A stretch of DNA of 29,109 nucleotides from an uncultured Bacillota bacterium (lineage in GTDB: Bacteria > Bacillota_I > Bacilli_A > RF39 > UBA660): NCBI GenBank assembly GCA_905205665.1, contig CAJLEF010000013.1, positions 1-29,109 of the forward strand. Reading direction: 5' to 3'. The notes under the pieces were generated by a model. That model ran no database searches. It was not told the DNA's origin and saw nothing but the letters and a program-made list of their open reading frames with translations. Below are positions 6,689 to 14,989 of this stretch, in pieces. The translations under genes were made by a program, and so were the position numbers. Numbering within the stretch: position 1 is the first letter of the stretch; each line of letters begins with the position of its first letter.

Positions 6689-8050
6689 CTAATTAATAAT
6701 ATAAGGGTCAGTCATTGTTCCGTTTCCTGTAATAGCCACATCTGAACGAATGTTGATAACTGGTTTAAGACCACAACCGCCACTGGAATTTACTACACCA
6801 TGATCTTCTTCCATTCCATCAGAAGTTATTCCAAAAACATTAGTTCCAAATCCATTCCACCCAAAAGAATAATACATTCCTGATGGTGTTATAAGCCAAA
6901 ACGAGGTTCCTGTCGTTAAATAACTAGATATATTTTTCTTTTGATGATTATATGTACCGTTAAAGGAACCTCCAGCATGACCTGCATACATGGCTTTATC
7001 AGCACTTAATAGGCCACTGGGATATACAAGTGCCTTATTACCAATTGTTGAATTATTAATTGTATAGTAATCTTTTGCATTTCCGCAAGCAAGGGTTGGT
7101 GTGCTATCCTGAACTCTCAAATATCCTTTATTATATGTTGTTACAGTACCTGTTCCTGTTCCAGAATTTGAAGACAAAGTAAGTCGATCTCCACAAAACC
7201 CAGTATTAATATCTAATTTTGCAGCATAACTCGATAATTTATTTGTATAAAAAGTATCATTTGAAATTTTTATATTTGAAGATGTTCCTGTACCATGGAC
7301 ATCTCCTGATGTATACATATAGCCTAAATACATTGCCTTATTTTTTTCTAATTGAAATTGGACTTGTGAATCATACATTCTATCTTCTGATGCTTCACCA
7401 TTCGCATGAGCACTGGTGCCATCATAAATCATTCTGATTGAGCCATTACTGTTAATACGAATAATTCGCCAATAAAAACCTGCAAATTTCACATAGTTAT
7501 TTTCAACAGATCCTCGATAATAATAGGTTGGATTGCCATCATAATCTGTCGTTTCATATATACCTTTTTCGTGTGATTCACATGACTCATCATCGCAAGC
7601 TGATTTTGTAAAATCAGGAGTATATGTATTGACTTCTATATTACCCAAAGCAGTGGAAACTGTTTTTGAAGTTTTATTAAAATACAAAGTACACTTGGTT
7701 CTGGTATTATCGGTTGCGATGTAGTTGTGGTAATCACCAATGAATTTCTAGCCAGCATTATCCCATGTTGGAATCACACCATTATTACAATTTGATTTTG
7801 TTTCATCTAAGGTATAACCTGTATTTTGAGTTGGCATACTTCTTGAAATAGTACCATCAATATAGTAAGCAAAATAAATATCACCTGGATCATCAACTGT
7901 TCCATTTATGACATCAAAATTCTTTTTTTCTTCATAGAAAGCATAACTATTTCCAAAAAGAAAATATCCTAGAATAAGACCTATAAAGATAGAGAAAATA
8001 ATAATAAAGGTTTGCTTTTTATTCTTTAGTTTAAATTTTTTTAATTCCAT
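6689..8050 (-). pseudogene. Membrane-anchored surface protein, split by one in-frame TAG
   Basis: Two pieces, 7748-8050 (100 aa) and the rest down to 6689, lie in the same frame and are separated only by a TAG at 7748-7750. The 20 codons between that stop and the next candidate start read on as coherent protein (KFIGDYHNYIATDN...). The N-terminal piece has a basic start, one membrane segment (about residues 14-31) and SYAFYEE. The C-terminal part has FAGFYWRIIRI, many Gly, Ser, Asn and Tyr residues, and the ending KPVINIRSDVA...GTMTDPYIIN, similar in plan to the protein at 27112-28683. A TGG-to-TAG change in WDNAG-W-KF would explain the break. It has its own terminator. The function is unknown; a C-type-lectin-like outer domain is possible. 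Confidence 0.8.
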
Positions 8051-8101
8051 TTAATAATCACCACTTTTTACATAAGATATACTTTTATTTTGGATATCAT
8101 T

Positions 8102-8130
8102 TTGAATTATTATTCATATCTTAATATAGA
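8102..8130 (+). promoter_or_regulatory. Promoter of the ribbon-helix-helix gene
   Basis: TTGAAT, 17 bp, TATAGA on the plus strand. The predicted start falls near 8137, just ahead of a pair of GATATC sites. Confidence 0.6.
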
Positions 8131-8144
8131 AATTATACCATAAG

Positions 8145-8162
8145 TGATATCAAAACGATATC
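8145..8162. promoter_or_regulatory. Possible operator: TGATATCA and GATATC sites
   Basis: TGATATCA, a perfect 8-bp palindrome, and GATATC are separated by 4 nt. A further GATATCA lies near 8094. The sites fall between the divergent surface-protein and RHH genes, next to a minus-strand TATAAT (8132-8137). Ribbon-helix-helix proteins often bind paired short sites at their own promoter, so autoregulation is a reasonable inference. Confidence 0.4.
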
Positions 8163-8225
8163 TTTTTGATTACTAGTTAGAATCAATTTGATGTGATACC
8201 ATAGAAATTGTTAGGAGGAGTTTGT

Positions 8226-8402
8226 TTGAAAACCATTAACCCATATCCATTAAGAATTGAGGAAGAATTAATGACAGAATTAAAGAAAATAGCTGAAAAA
8301 AATTCTCGTAGTGTCAATAAGGAAGTCGAATTCTTAATAAAGAAAAGAATTGAAGAATATAAAAGTTTAGAAAAAAAGACGAAGAGCTCTGTTAAAAACT
8401 AA
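8226..8402 (+). CDS. Small ribbon-helix-helix (Arc-type) DNA-binding protein
   Basis: The 58-aa protein begins with a strand YPLRIEEELM, then helices LMTELKKIAEKNSRSVNKEVEFLIKKRIEEY, a typical Arc/MetJ-like fold that dimerises through the N-terminal strand and contacts the major groove. The start is taken as TTG at 8226 because a perfect AGGAGGAG (8213-8220) lies 5 nt ahead; the longer frame from TTG at 8208 would begin upstream of that site. The Lys- and Ser-rich tail is probably disordered. No toxin gene is adjacent, so it is more likely a free-standing regulator or an orphan antitoxin than half of a complete toxin-antitoxin pair. Confidence 0.8.
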   Translation: MKTINPYPLRIEEELMTELKKIAEKNSRSVNKEVEFLIKKRIEEYKSLEKKTKSSVKN

Positions 8403-8421
8403 GAGTGATTTGTCTTTTTTT
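8372..8421 (+). terminator. Probable terminator after the RHH gene
   Basis: AAAAAAGAC pairs with GTCTTTTTT around an inner GCTCT/AGAGT stem, and the T run follows directly. The stem overlaps the end of the gene and is long and AT-rich, so termination may be partial. Confidence 0.5.
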
Positions 8422-8431
8422 GGTATCTAAA

Positions 8432-8460
8432 TTGATATTCTTTTTTTATTTTGCTATACT
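8432..8460 (+). promoter_or_regulatory. Promoter of the glycopolymer export operon
   Basis: TTGATA, a 17-bp spacer and TATACT, close to consensus, with a predicted start about 20 nt before the ABC ATPase gene. Confidence 0.8.
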
Positions 8461-8488
8461 AAATGTGTTAGAAACATTGAGGTGACTT

Positions 8489-9232
8489 ATGAAAAAAACG
8501 GATAAAGAGAATGCTATTGAAATAAAGCATGTAACAAAATCGTTTAAAATATATTATGACAAAGCAAGTACTTTGAAAGAACATTTGCTTTTTTGGAAGC
8601 GAAATGAAAATGAATTATATACGGCTTTAAAAGATATTAATTTAGATATTAAAAAAGGGGAAACTGTAGGACTTATTGGAGTTAATGGTTCTGGAAAAAG
8701 TACTCTTTTAAAATTAATGACGAAAATAATTTATCCAACCAAAGGAGAAATTATTACTCACGGTAAGCTTACAAGTCTTTTGGAATTAGGAGCTGGTTTT
8801 CATCAAGATTTTACAGGGAGAGAAAATATTTATTTTAATGCGGCTATCTTTGGGTTAACAAGACAAGAAATTGATAAAAGATTAGATGAAATTATTGAGT
8901 TTTCTGAACTAGGTGAATTTATTGATAATCCTGTTCGTACTTATTCCAGTGGTATGTATATGCGGTTAGCTTTTTCCATTGCTATTAATGTTGATGCAGA
9001 AATATTACTAATTGATGAAATCTTAGCTGTTGGGGATCAACATTTCCAAGAAAAATGTTTCAATAAATTACAAGAACTTAAAGAAAGTGACAAAACAATT
9101 GTTATTGTAAGTCATAGTTTAGATCAAATTGAAAATTTATGTACACGAGCTATTTGGATAAATAATGGCCTTGTTGAAATGGATGATACCCCTAGCAAGG
9201 TTATTCCAGAATATTTAAAGGAGTGTCGTTAA
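8489..9232 (+). CDS. Polysaccharide/teichoic acid ABC exporter, ATP-binding protein (TagH/Wzt-like)
   Basis: This is the nucleotide-binding subunit of an ABC-2 exporter that moves a finished polyprenyl-diphosphate glycan across the cytoplasmic membrane. Walker A is GVNGSGKST (64-72), the signature is YSSGM (152-156), Walker B is ILLIDE (172-177) and the switch His is H209. The segment LLELGAGFHQDFTGRENIY is diagnostic of the Wzt/TagH/RfbE branch. At 247 aa it lacks the C-terminal carbohydrate-binding domain of long Wzt proteins, so export should not depend on terminal-residue recognition by this subunit. GAGGTG precedes the ATG. It is the first gene of the operon, and the permease begins 1 nt after its stop. 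Confidence 0.93.
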   Translation: MKKTDKENAIEIKHVTKSFKIYYDKASTLKEHLLFWKRNENELYTALKDINLDIKKGETVGLIGVNGSGKSTLLKLMTKIIYPTKGEIITHGKLTSLLELGAGFHQDFTGRENIYFNAAIFGLTRQEIDKRLDEIIEFSELGEFIDNPVRTYSSGMYMRLAFSIAINVDAEILLIDEILAVGDQHFQEKCFNKLQELKESDKTIVIVSHSLDQIENLCTRAIWINNGLVEMDDTPSKVIPEYLKECR

Positions 9233-9233
9233 A

Positions 9234-10007
9234 ATGAAAGTCTTTAAAGAATTATATCAATATCGAGAATTATTAAAAACCAATGTTCAAAAAGAAATCA
9301 GAGGTAAATATAAAGGCTCTTTTCTAGGTGTTTTATGGTCTTTTTTAAATCCTTTACTTATGGTTTTAGTTTATGCTTTAGTTTTTCCTTATATTATGAG
9401 AACAAATGTGGATAACTATCTTGTTTATTTGATTACAGGTGTTATTCCTTGGAACTTTTTTACAACTTGTATCACAACTGGTTGTAACTGTGTCTGGATA
9501 AATGGTGGCATTATTAAAAAAGTTTATTTTCCAAGAGAAATTCTTCCTATTAGTGTGGTAGCCGCTGGTTTAATTAACTTTTTAATATCTTGTGTTATCA
9601 TCCTATTATTTGTTTTATTTGGAGGTATTGGTTTTAGCATCCAACTTCTATGGCTTCCTTTAATAGCCATCATTCAAAGTGCTTTAAGTTTAGGTTTACT
9701 TTTCATATTAAGCGCTATTAATGTTTATGTAAGAGATATTGAATATTTAGTAGGGTTCTTACTTAATCTTCTTTTCTATGCTACCCCAATACTTTATACG
9801 GCAGATATGTTTCCAGAATCTATTCGTTGGGTGTTATATTTAAACCCTATGACAACGATTATTGAGTCTTATCGAAATATTTTCTATTATCAACAAAGCC
9901 CAGCCTTAATTCCTTTAATGATAGTCTTTACGGTATCTTTTATAATCTTAATCATTGGCTATTTAATTTTTAAAAAATTAGAACGTGGTTTTGCTGAGGA
10001 GGTTTAA
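9234..10007 (+). CDS. Polysaccharide/teichoic acid ABC exporter, permease (TagG/Wzm-like)
   Basis: This is an ABC-2 membrane subunit of 257 aa with about six membrane helices. The N-terminal REIRGKYKGSFLGVLWSFLNPL motif region (about residues 20-42, KYKGSFLG visible) and the LLFYATPILY segment with a following LNPMTTIIESYRN are characteristic of TagG/Wzm/RfbA. It pairs with the preceding ATPase to form the channel for the growing or finished glycan. The ribosome site AAAGGAG lies inside the end of the ATPase gene, so translation is coupled. The polymer identity cannot be read from this protein. Confidence 0.92.
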   Translation: MKVFKELYQYRELLKTNVQKEIRGKYKGSFLGVLWSFLNPLLMVLVYALVFPYIMRTNVDNYLVYLITGVIPWNFFTTCITTGCNCVWINGGIIKKVYFPREILPISVVAAGLINFLISCVIILLFVLFGGIGFSIQLLWLPLIAIIQSALSLGLLFILSAINVYVRDIEYLVGFLLNLLFYATPILYTADMFPESIRWVLYLNPMTTIIESYRNIFYYQQSPALIPLMIVFTVSFIILIIGYLIFKKLERGFAEEV

Positions 10008-10008
10008 T

Positions 10009-10845
10009 GTGAAAATCCCCGCGGTTGTTGTTTTTTATAATCCAAGTGAGGAAAATATAAAAAATATAAAAGTTTATGAAAAAAGTGTTGCCAAAATATA
10101 TGTTGTTGATAATTCAGATGACGAGGTAATACGTTTAAAAAATACTAAAAAAATTGAATATATTAAATTATATACAAATAAAGGTATTGCATCTGCTTTA
10201 AATGAAGGCGCTAAAAAAGCTATGGAAGATGGCTATGAGTGGTTACTTACTTTAGATCAAGATAGTCAGATTACATCAGATGTGATTGAAAAATTAAAAA
10301 AATATTTGTTGGAACATGATACAAGCAAAATTGGCCTTGTTTCTCCTTATCAAGATATTAACGCTAAAGAAAAGTTGAAAGATGTGGAAGCAGAAGAAAT
10401 GCTTGAAGTAATGACTTCTGGTAACATTATTAATTTAAAAGCATGGCAAGAGATAGGTGGTTTTAAAGATTGGCTATTTATTGACTGTGTAGATACAGAA
10501 TATTGTATGAACTTAAATGAACATGGTTTTAAAGTGTTGCGTTTAAATAAAGTTTGGATGACTCATCATTTAGGAAATTTAGTCGAACATAAATTTTTAG
10601 GAAAGATTTATCCTTGCTACAATCATAGCCCTATAAGACGTTACTATATAATGCGTAACAATTTATATATTAATGAGATGTATAAGGATAAATATCCTCT
10701 TTATTGTAAACATCTTTTACGGATTCAAAAAGGCCAAGTAAAACGAATTTTACTTTTTGAACCGGATAAATATCGAAAATTAAAAATGATGTATAAAGGT
10801 TATCGTGATTTCAAAAAAAAGATAAAAGGAAAATATGAAGAATAG
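10009..10845 (+). CDS. Family 2 glycosyltransferase, rhamnosyltransferase-like (RfbF/WbbL type)
   Basis: This is a cytosolic GT-A fold transferase of 278 aa. AVVVFYNP starts the Rossmann-like core, VVDNSDD (32-38) and LTLDQDS (80-86) form the nucleotide- and metal-binding sites, and the LDQDS variant of the DxD is common in dTDP-rhamnose transferases. The start is placed at GTG 10009 because AGGAGG lies 6 nt ahead of it and the permease stop 1 nt before; the longer frame from GTG 9985 would overlap the permease and begin ahead of this site. It probably adds an early sugar to the lipid-linked chain. Rhamnose as the donor is an inference; no rml genes are in the window. Confidence 0.85.
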   Translation: MKIPAVVVFYNPSEENIKNIKVYEKSVAKIYVVDNSDDEVIRLKNTKKIEYIKLYTNKGIASALNEGAKKAMEDGYEWLLTLDQDSQITSDVIEKLKKYLLEHDTSKIGLVSPYQDINAKEKLKDVEAEEMLEVMTSGNIINLKAWQEIGGFKDWLFIDCVDTEYCMNLNEHGFKVLRLNKVWMTHHLGNLVEHKFLGKIYPCYNHSPIRRYYIMRNNLYINEMYKDKYPLYCKHLLRIQKGQVKRILLFEPDKYRKLKMMYKGYRDFKKKIKGKYEE

Positions 10846-10854
10846 GTGGTTTAA

Positions 10855-12885
10855 GTGGATAAAGTAAAAATAAGTAAATTAGATATTTCAGGAGTTAATA
10901 ATCCTTTACTACAAATCATGGGGACTTTTCAAGGTCATGGCTATTCTTTAGAGTTTTTAGTAGATGGTAAAAAAGTAAAACCTAAAGAAGAAATGATAAA
11001 TGAATTACTTTTCTTTGAATATAAAATTTTATTAAATAAAGATAGTCAAAAAGTAAAAATATATCTTGTTCATAATGATGAAAAAGAACTTTTATGTCAG
11101 AAAAAAACTTCAACATTTAAAAGAAAAGTGCATAAATTAGTGGGTATTATTCATTTTCAAGGCTTAAAAATTAAAGCAAAATTAAATAGAAGTGGTAAAA
11201 ATAATGACTATTATTATCCTAATGTACAAAAAGATTATTTGAAATGGGTTATGGAACAGCCTAATCCTGATTGTAGTGAAAAATTAAAATATAATCCTTT
11301 ATTTAGCATTGTAACTCCTGTTTATAATGTTAGTAGTGTGTACTTAAGTGAATGTATTGATTCGGTTTTAAATCAAAAATATGAAAATTGGGAATTATTA
11401 CTAGTGGATGATAAATCAACGAATCAAGACACTTTAGACTGTTTAAAAAAATATGAAAAATTAGATAAAAGAATTCGTGTCATTTATCGCAGTAAAAATG
11501 GTAATATAGCTTTAGCAACAAACACAGGTTTTAAAGAAGCCAAAGGTGAATATATTGGTTTACTTGATAATGATGACACTTTATCTTTAGATGCTTTATA
11601 TCAAATGGCTAAAAGAATTAATCGTGATAAAAAAACAGATTTTCTTTACTCTGATGAAGATAAATTAGATAGTGAAGGGAAAAGATGTACCCCTTATTTT
11701 AAAAGTGATTTTGCGCCAGATACTTTATTATCCAACAATTATATTTGTCATTTTACTGTTTTTAAAAAGTCTTTATTAGATAAAGTTGGGGGAGAGAAAA
11801 CAGAATTTAATGGGGCTCAAGATTATGATTTATTTTTAAGATTAACTGAAAAAGCTGAAAAAATAGAACATATCTCGCGTATTTTATATCATTGGCGGAT
11901 TATAAAAGGTTCGACTTCGGAAAGTATTGCCGAGAAAAGTTATGCCATTTTGGCTGGTCAAAAAGCCATTGAAGCTGCTTTGAAACGTCGGAAAATAAAA
12001 GGATATGTGACAAGTAATAATGATGGAACTTATGTTGTTCATTATGAAACAAATAAACCATTTATAACCATTATTATTCCCACAAAAGATTATGCTAGTA
12101 CCTTAAAAACTTGTATAGATTCTATTTATGAAAAAAGCACTTATCCAAATTATGATATTTTAGTCGTTAATAACAATAGTGAAGAAGAAGAAACGTTTGC
12201 TCTTTTTGCTGAATATAAAAAAGCCCATGAAAACTTTAATGTTATAGATTTAAATTGTCCTTTTAATTTTGCTTATTTAATGAATGAAGCCGTCAAAAAA
12301 GCCAAAGGAGATTATCTTTTATTTTTAAATAATGATACCGAAGTTATTACCCCTGATTTTTTAGAGCAAATGGTAGGTTATGCAAGTCAACCTCATATTG
12401 GTATGGTTGGCGTTAAACTATTATTTTTTGATAATACCATTCAACATGGTGGCGTCATTCTAGGAATTAGAAGTATGGCCGCTCACGCCTATGAGTTTCA
12501 AACCGAACAGGAAGCATTTAGTTTTGGTAAATTAAATATGCCCACAGACTATGCTGCTGTCACCGCGGCTTGTTCCATGATTTCTAAAGAAAAATATAAT
12601 TTAGTTAAAGGCATGGATGAACATTTAGCAAATAATTTTAATGATGTCGAGTTAAATATTAGACTGTTGAAAAAAGGTTTCTATAATGTTTACCTTGGAA
12701 ATGTCAAAATGTATCATTATGAATCAAAAACAAGAGGTATAGATAAAACAAAAGCGCAAATAAAAAGAACGAACGAAGAAAGAGAATATGTTTTAGATAA
12801 ATGGCATGATATCGTTTTTGATGATCCTTTCTATAATCCTTGCTTTAGTAAAAATGAACCTTATGTATTGGAGAAGAAACAATGA
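10855..12885 (+). CDS. Glycosyltransferase with two family 2 domains
   Basis: The protein has 676 aa. After an N-terminal domain of about 140 aa that is rich in beta strands and Lys, a first GT2 domain starts at PLFSIVTPVYN (148-158), with LLVDDKS (182-188) and LLDNDD (236-241). A second starts at PFITIIIPTKDY (402-413), with VVNNNS (437-442) and LNNDTEV (491-497). Such tandem GT2 proteins occur in O-antigen, rhamnan and capsule loci and add alternating sugars or linkages. There are no membrane segments. The start is GTG at 10855 after AGGTGG. It overlaps the next gene by 4 bp. The second domain has NNDT rather than a plain DxD, which is usual in this subgroup. Confidence 0.88.
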   Translation: MDKVKISKLDISGVNNPLLQIMGTFQGHGYSLEFLVDGKKVKPKEEMINELLFFEYKILLNKDSQKVKIYLVHNDEKELLCQKKTSTFKRKVHKLVGIIHFQGLKIKAKLNRSGKNNDYYYPNVQKDYLKWVMEQPNPDCSEKLKYNPLFSIVTPVYNVSSVYLSECIDSVLNQKYENWELLLVDDKSTNQDTLDCLKKYEKLDKRIRVIYRSKNGNIALATNTGFKEAKGEYIGLLDNDDTLSLDALYQMAKRINRDKKTDFLYSDEDKLDSEGKRCTPYFKSDFAPDTLLSNNYICHFTVFKKSLLDKVGGEKTEFNGAQDYDLFLRLTEKAEKIEHISRILYHWRIIKGSTSESIAEKSYAILAGQKAIEAALKRRKIKGYVTSNNDGTYVVHYETNKPFITIIIPTKDYASTLKTCIDSIYEKSTYPNYDILVVNNNSEEEETFALFAEYKKAHENFNVIDLNCPFNFAYLMNEAVKKAKGDYLLFLNNDTEVITPDFLEQMVGYASQPHIGMVGVKLLFFDNTIQHGGVILGIRSMAAHAYEFQTEQEAFSFGKLNMPTDYAAVTAACSMISKEKYNLVKGMDEHLANNFNDVELNIRLLKKGFYNVYLGNVKMYHYESKTRGIDKTKAQIKRTNEEREYVLDKWHDIVFDDPFYNPCFSKNEPYVLEKKQ

Positions 12886-14975
12886 AAGTAAATATATATA
12901 AAGAATGTAAAGAAAAAATTAAAACCAAAGATAAAATTTCCGTGATTGTCCCTAATTATAATTATGAACGTTTTTTAAAAGAAAGAATTGATTCTATTTT
13001 ATTACAGACAGTTCCTATCTATGAACTTATCTTATTAGATGATGCTTCTTCGGATGAAAGTGTTTCCTATTTAAATAAAAAAATAGAAGAAATTAAAAAG
13101 AATTATCCACATATTAAAATTAAAACGGCTTTTAATAAAAAAAACAGTGGAGGATGTGTCTTTGCTCAGTGGCAAAAAGGTTTATCATTAGCCACCGGTG
13201 ATTATATTTGGATTGCTGAAGCAGACGATTCAGCAAATACTTTATTTTTAGAGAAAGCTATGGCGTTTTTTCATAAAGATAAAGATGTTGTTTTATTTTA
13301 TACCGAGTCTAAAAGAATTGATGGTGATGATAATATCACGGCTTCAAATTGTCAAGATTGGTGTGACATTTTTAAAACAGGTCGTTGGAATGAAGATTAT
13401 ATCAATGATGGCGTTTCCGAAATAAAAAATTATTTAAGTAACAACAATACCATTTTAAATGTTTCTTCGGTTGTTTGGAAAAATGATTCTTCTTTAAATA
13501 CTATTTTTGAAGAAGCCAAAGATTATAAAATTGCCGGGGATTGGTATATTTATATGCGTGTTTTAGAAAAAGGAAAAGTAGCTTTCTGTCATGAACCTTT
13601 AAACTATTTTAGAAAACATGGGGCTTCTGCTTCCACCCTTAGTATTAGAGATAAGGAGTATAAAGAAGTATTTAAAATTCAAGAAGCCATTCGGAAGAAT
13701 TATGACTTAGATGAAGATTTATTACAAAAACAAAGAATTAGGAGAAGATATATGGGTTATATTGAAGATGATAAAAATATAGGAACAAAAGGAAATATTG
13801 CTTGGTTTGTTCCCGCTTTGTTAAAAGGTGGCGGAGGTCATCGGACGATTTTTCAAAATATCACCGCCCTTATTAATGATGGGTATATGTGTGATGTTTA
13901 TATTGGAGATTCAAATCATCATAGTCCTAATGAACTATTTCAAATGATTAATGAATATTATGGTGAGTTCCATGGTAATGTTTTTGCTGATTGGCATAAC
14001 CCTTTAAAAGAATATGATTGTGTCATTGCTACTTCATGGAATAGTGCGCCTATTGTTCAAAAAATTGATTGTCCTAAAAAAGCCTATTTTATTCAAGACT
14101 TTGAACCTTATTTTTACCCAATGGGGTCTAATTATGTTGAAGCTGAAAATACTTATAAATATGGCTTTCATGGCATTACCATTGGTAAATGGCTTAGTCA
14201 TAAAATGCGGGAAGAATTTCATTTAACAACGGATTATTTTTCTTTTTGTGCCGATTTAAAAACTTATAAAAAATTAAATAATGTAGAAAAAGAACACGCC
14301 ATCTGCTTTGTTTTTCAACCAGATAAACCTCGCCGTTGTGATAATATTGCTTTAAAGGCCCTACAAATTGTTAAAACTATAAAACCTGATGTTAAAATTT
14401 ATTTTTATGGTTCAAATCCTTCTATAATAGATAATCTCGAAGTAGAACAATTAGGTATTATTCCTATCGAAAAATGTAATGAACTTTATAATAAATGCTT
14501 AGTAGGATTATGTATGAGTGCTTCAAATCCATCACGTATTCCTTTTGAGATGATGGCCTCTGGTCTTCCTGTTGTAGAACTTTATCGCGAAAACAATTTA
14601 TATGACTTTCCAAATGATGGTTGCCTTTTAGCGGACAGTACTCCTGAAGCAATTGCCAATGCTTTACTAACAATTTTAGATGATAAAAAATTACAACAAA
14701 AAATGAGTACAGCCGGGATAAAATATATGAAGAATTATCCTTTAGAAAAAGGTTTTGAAGAGTTTGTTACGCATTTTAATGAGTATATGAAAGAGTCAAA
14801 AGCAAAGACAAGTAAAATAGAGTTATCTTATACCAAAGAAAAGGTTATGGCAACAGATGAACTTATTAACTTATCTAAAACCTTACCAGATGTAACTTTT
14901 GTAAGTTCTAATATGGCCCCAAGACCTTTATGGAAAAGAGCCTTAAGAAAAATTAAAAGAACTTTATTAAAATAG
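12882..14975 (+). CDS. Bifunctional glycosyltransferase: GT2 domain plus WsaF-like GT4 domain
   Basis: The protein has 697 aa. The N-terminal half is a GT2 domain: KISVIVPNYNYERF, LLDDASSD (51-58), IAEADD (111-116). The C-terminal half, from about residue 303 (GNIAWFVPALLKGGGGHRT), is GT-B: YFIQDFEPYFYPMGS, the donor-site segment ICFVFQPDKPRR, and the C-terminal EMMASGLPVVE. This GT-B pattern resembles the WsaF rhamnosyltransferase group. A basic C-terminal tail (RPLWKRALRKIKRTLLK) may touch the membrane. It follows the tandem GT2 gene with a 4-bp overlap. Together the two proteins carry four catalytic domains, enough for a multi-sugar repeat. Confidence 0.85.
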   Translation: MKVNIYKECKEKIKTKDKISVIVPNYNYERFLKERIDSILLQTVPIYELILLDDASSDESVSYLNKKIEEIKKNYPHIKIKTAFNKKNSGGCVFAQWQKGLSLATGDYIWIAEADDSANTLFLEKAMAFFHKDKDVVLFYTESKRIDGDDNITASNCQDWCDIFKTGRWNEDYINDGVSEIKNYLSNNNTILNVSSVVWKNDSSLNTIFEEAKDYKIAGDWYIYMRVLEKGKVAFCHEPLNYFRKHGASASTLSIRDKEYKEVFKIQEAIRKNYDLDEDLLQKQRIRRRYMGYIEDDKNIGTKGNIAWFVPALLKGGGGHRTIFQNITALINDGYMCDVYIGDSNHHSPNELFQMINEYYGEFHGNVFADWHNPLKEYDCVIATSWNSAPIVQKIDCPKKAYFIQDFEPYFYPMGSNYVEAENTYKYGFHGITIGKWLSHKMREEFHLTTDYFSFCADLKTYKKLNNVEKEHAICFVFQPDKPRRCDNIALKALQIVKTIKPDVKIYFYGSNPSIIDNLEVEQLGIIPIEKCNELYNKCLVGLCMSASNPSRIPFEMMASGLPVVELYRENNLYDFPNDGCLLADSTPEAIANALLTILDDKKLQQKMSTAGIKYMKNYPLEKGFEEFVTHFNEYMKESKAKTSKIELSYTKEKVMATDELINLSKTLPDVTFVSSNMAPRPLWKRALRKIKRTLLK

Positions 14976-14989
14976 AAAAGAGTGAAACT

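Noticed and set aside
6689..6930. DGR variable region in the first surface-protein gene
   Set aside because: Its ending is similar in plan, but base composition stays AT-rich and codons are ordinary, so no sign of adenine-directed mutation is visible.
7748..7750. TAG read as an amino acid (recoding) in the surface-protein gene
   Set aside because: TAG ends other genes here, including the Rpn gene at 5707, this same gene at 6689 and the surface protein at 28681, so genome-wide reassignment is unlikely. No recoding structure is evident.
8208..8225. Longer N-terminus for the RHH protein from TTG 8208
   Set aside because: That start precedes and would include the AGGAGGAG ribosome site, whereas TTG 8226 is correctly spaced after it.
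8226..8402. Toxin-antitoxin module
   Set aside because: Only the RHH half is present; the flanking genes are a surface protein and an ABC ATPase, and there is no small toxin-like ORF.
9985..10008. Longer N-terminus for the rhamnosyltransferase-like protein from GTG 9985
   Set aside because: It overlaps the permease gene and takes in the AGGAGG site that serves GTG 10009.
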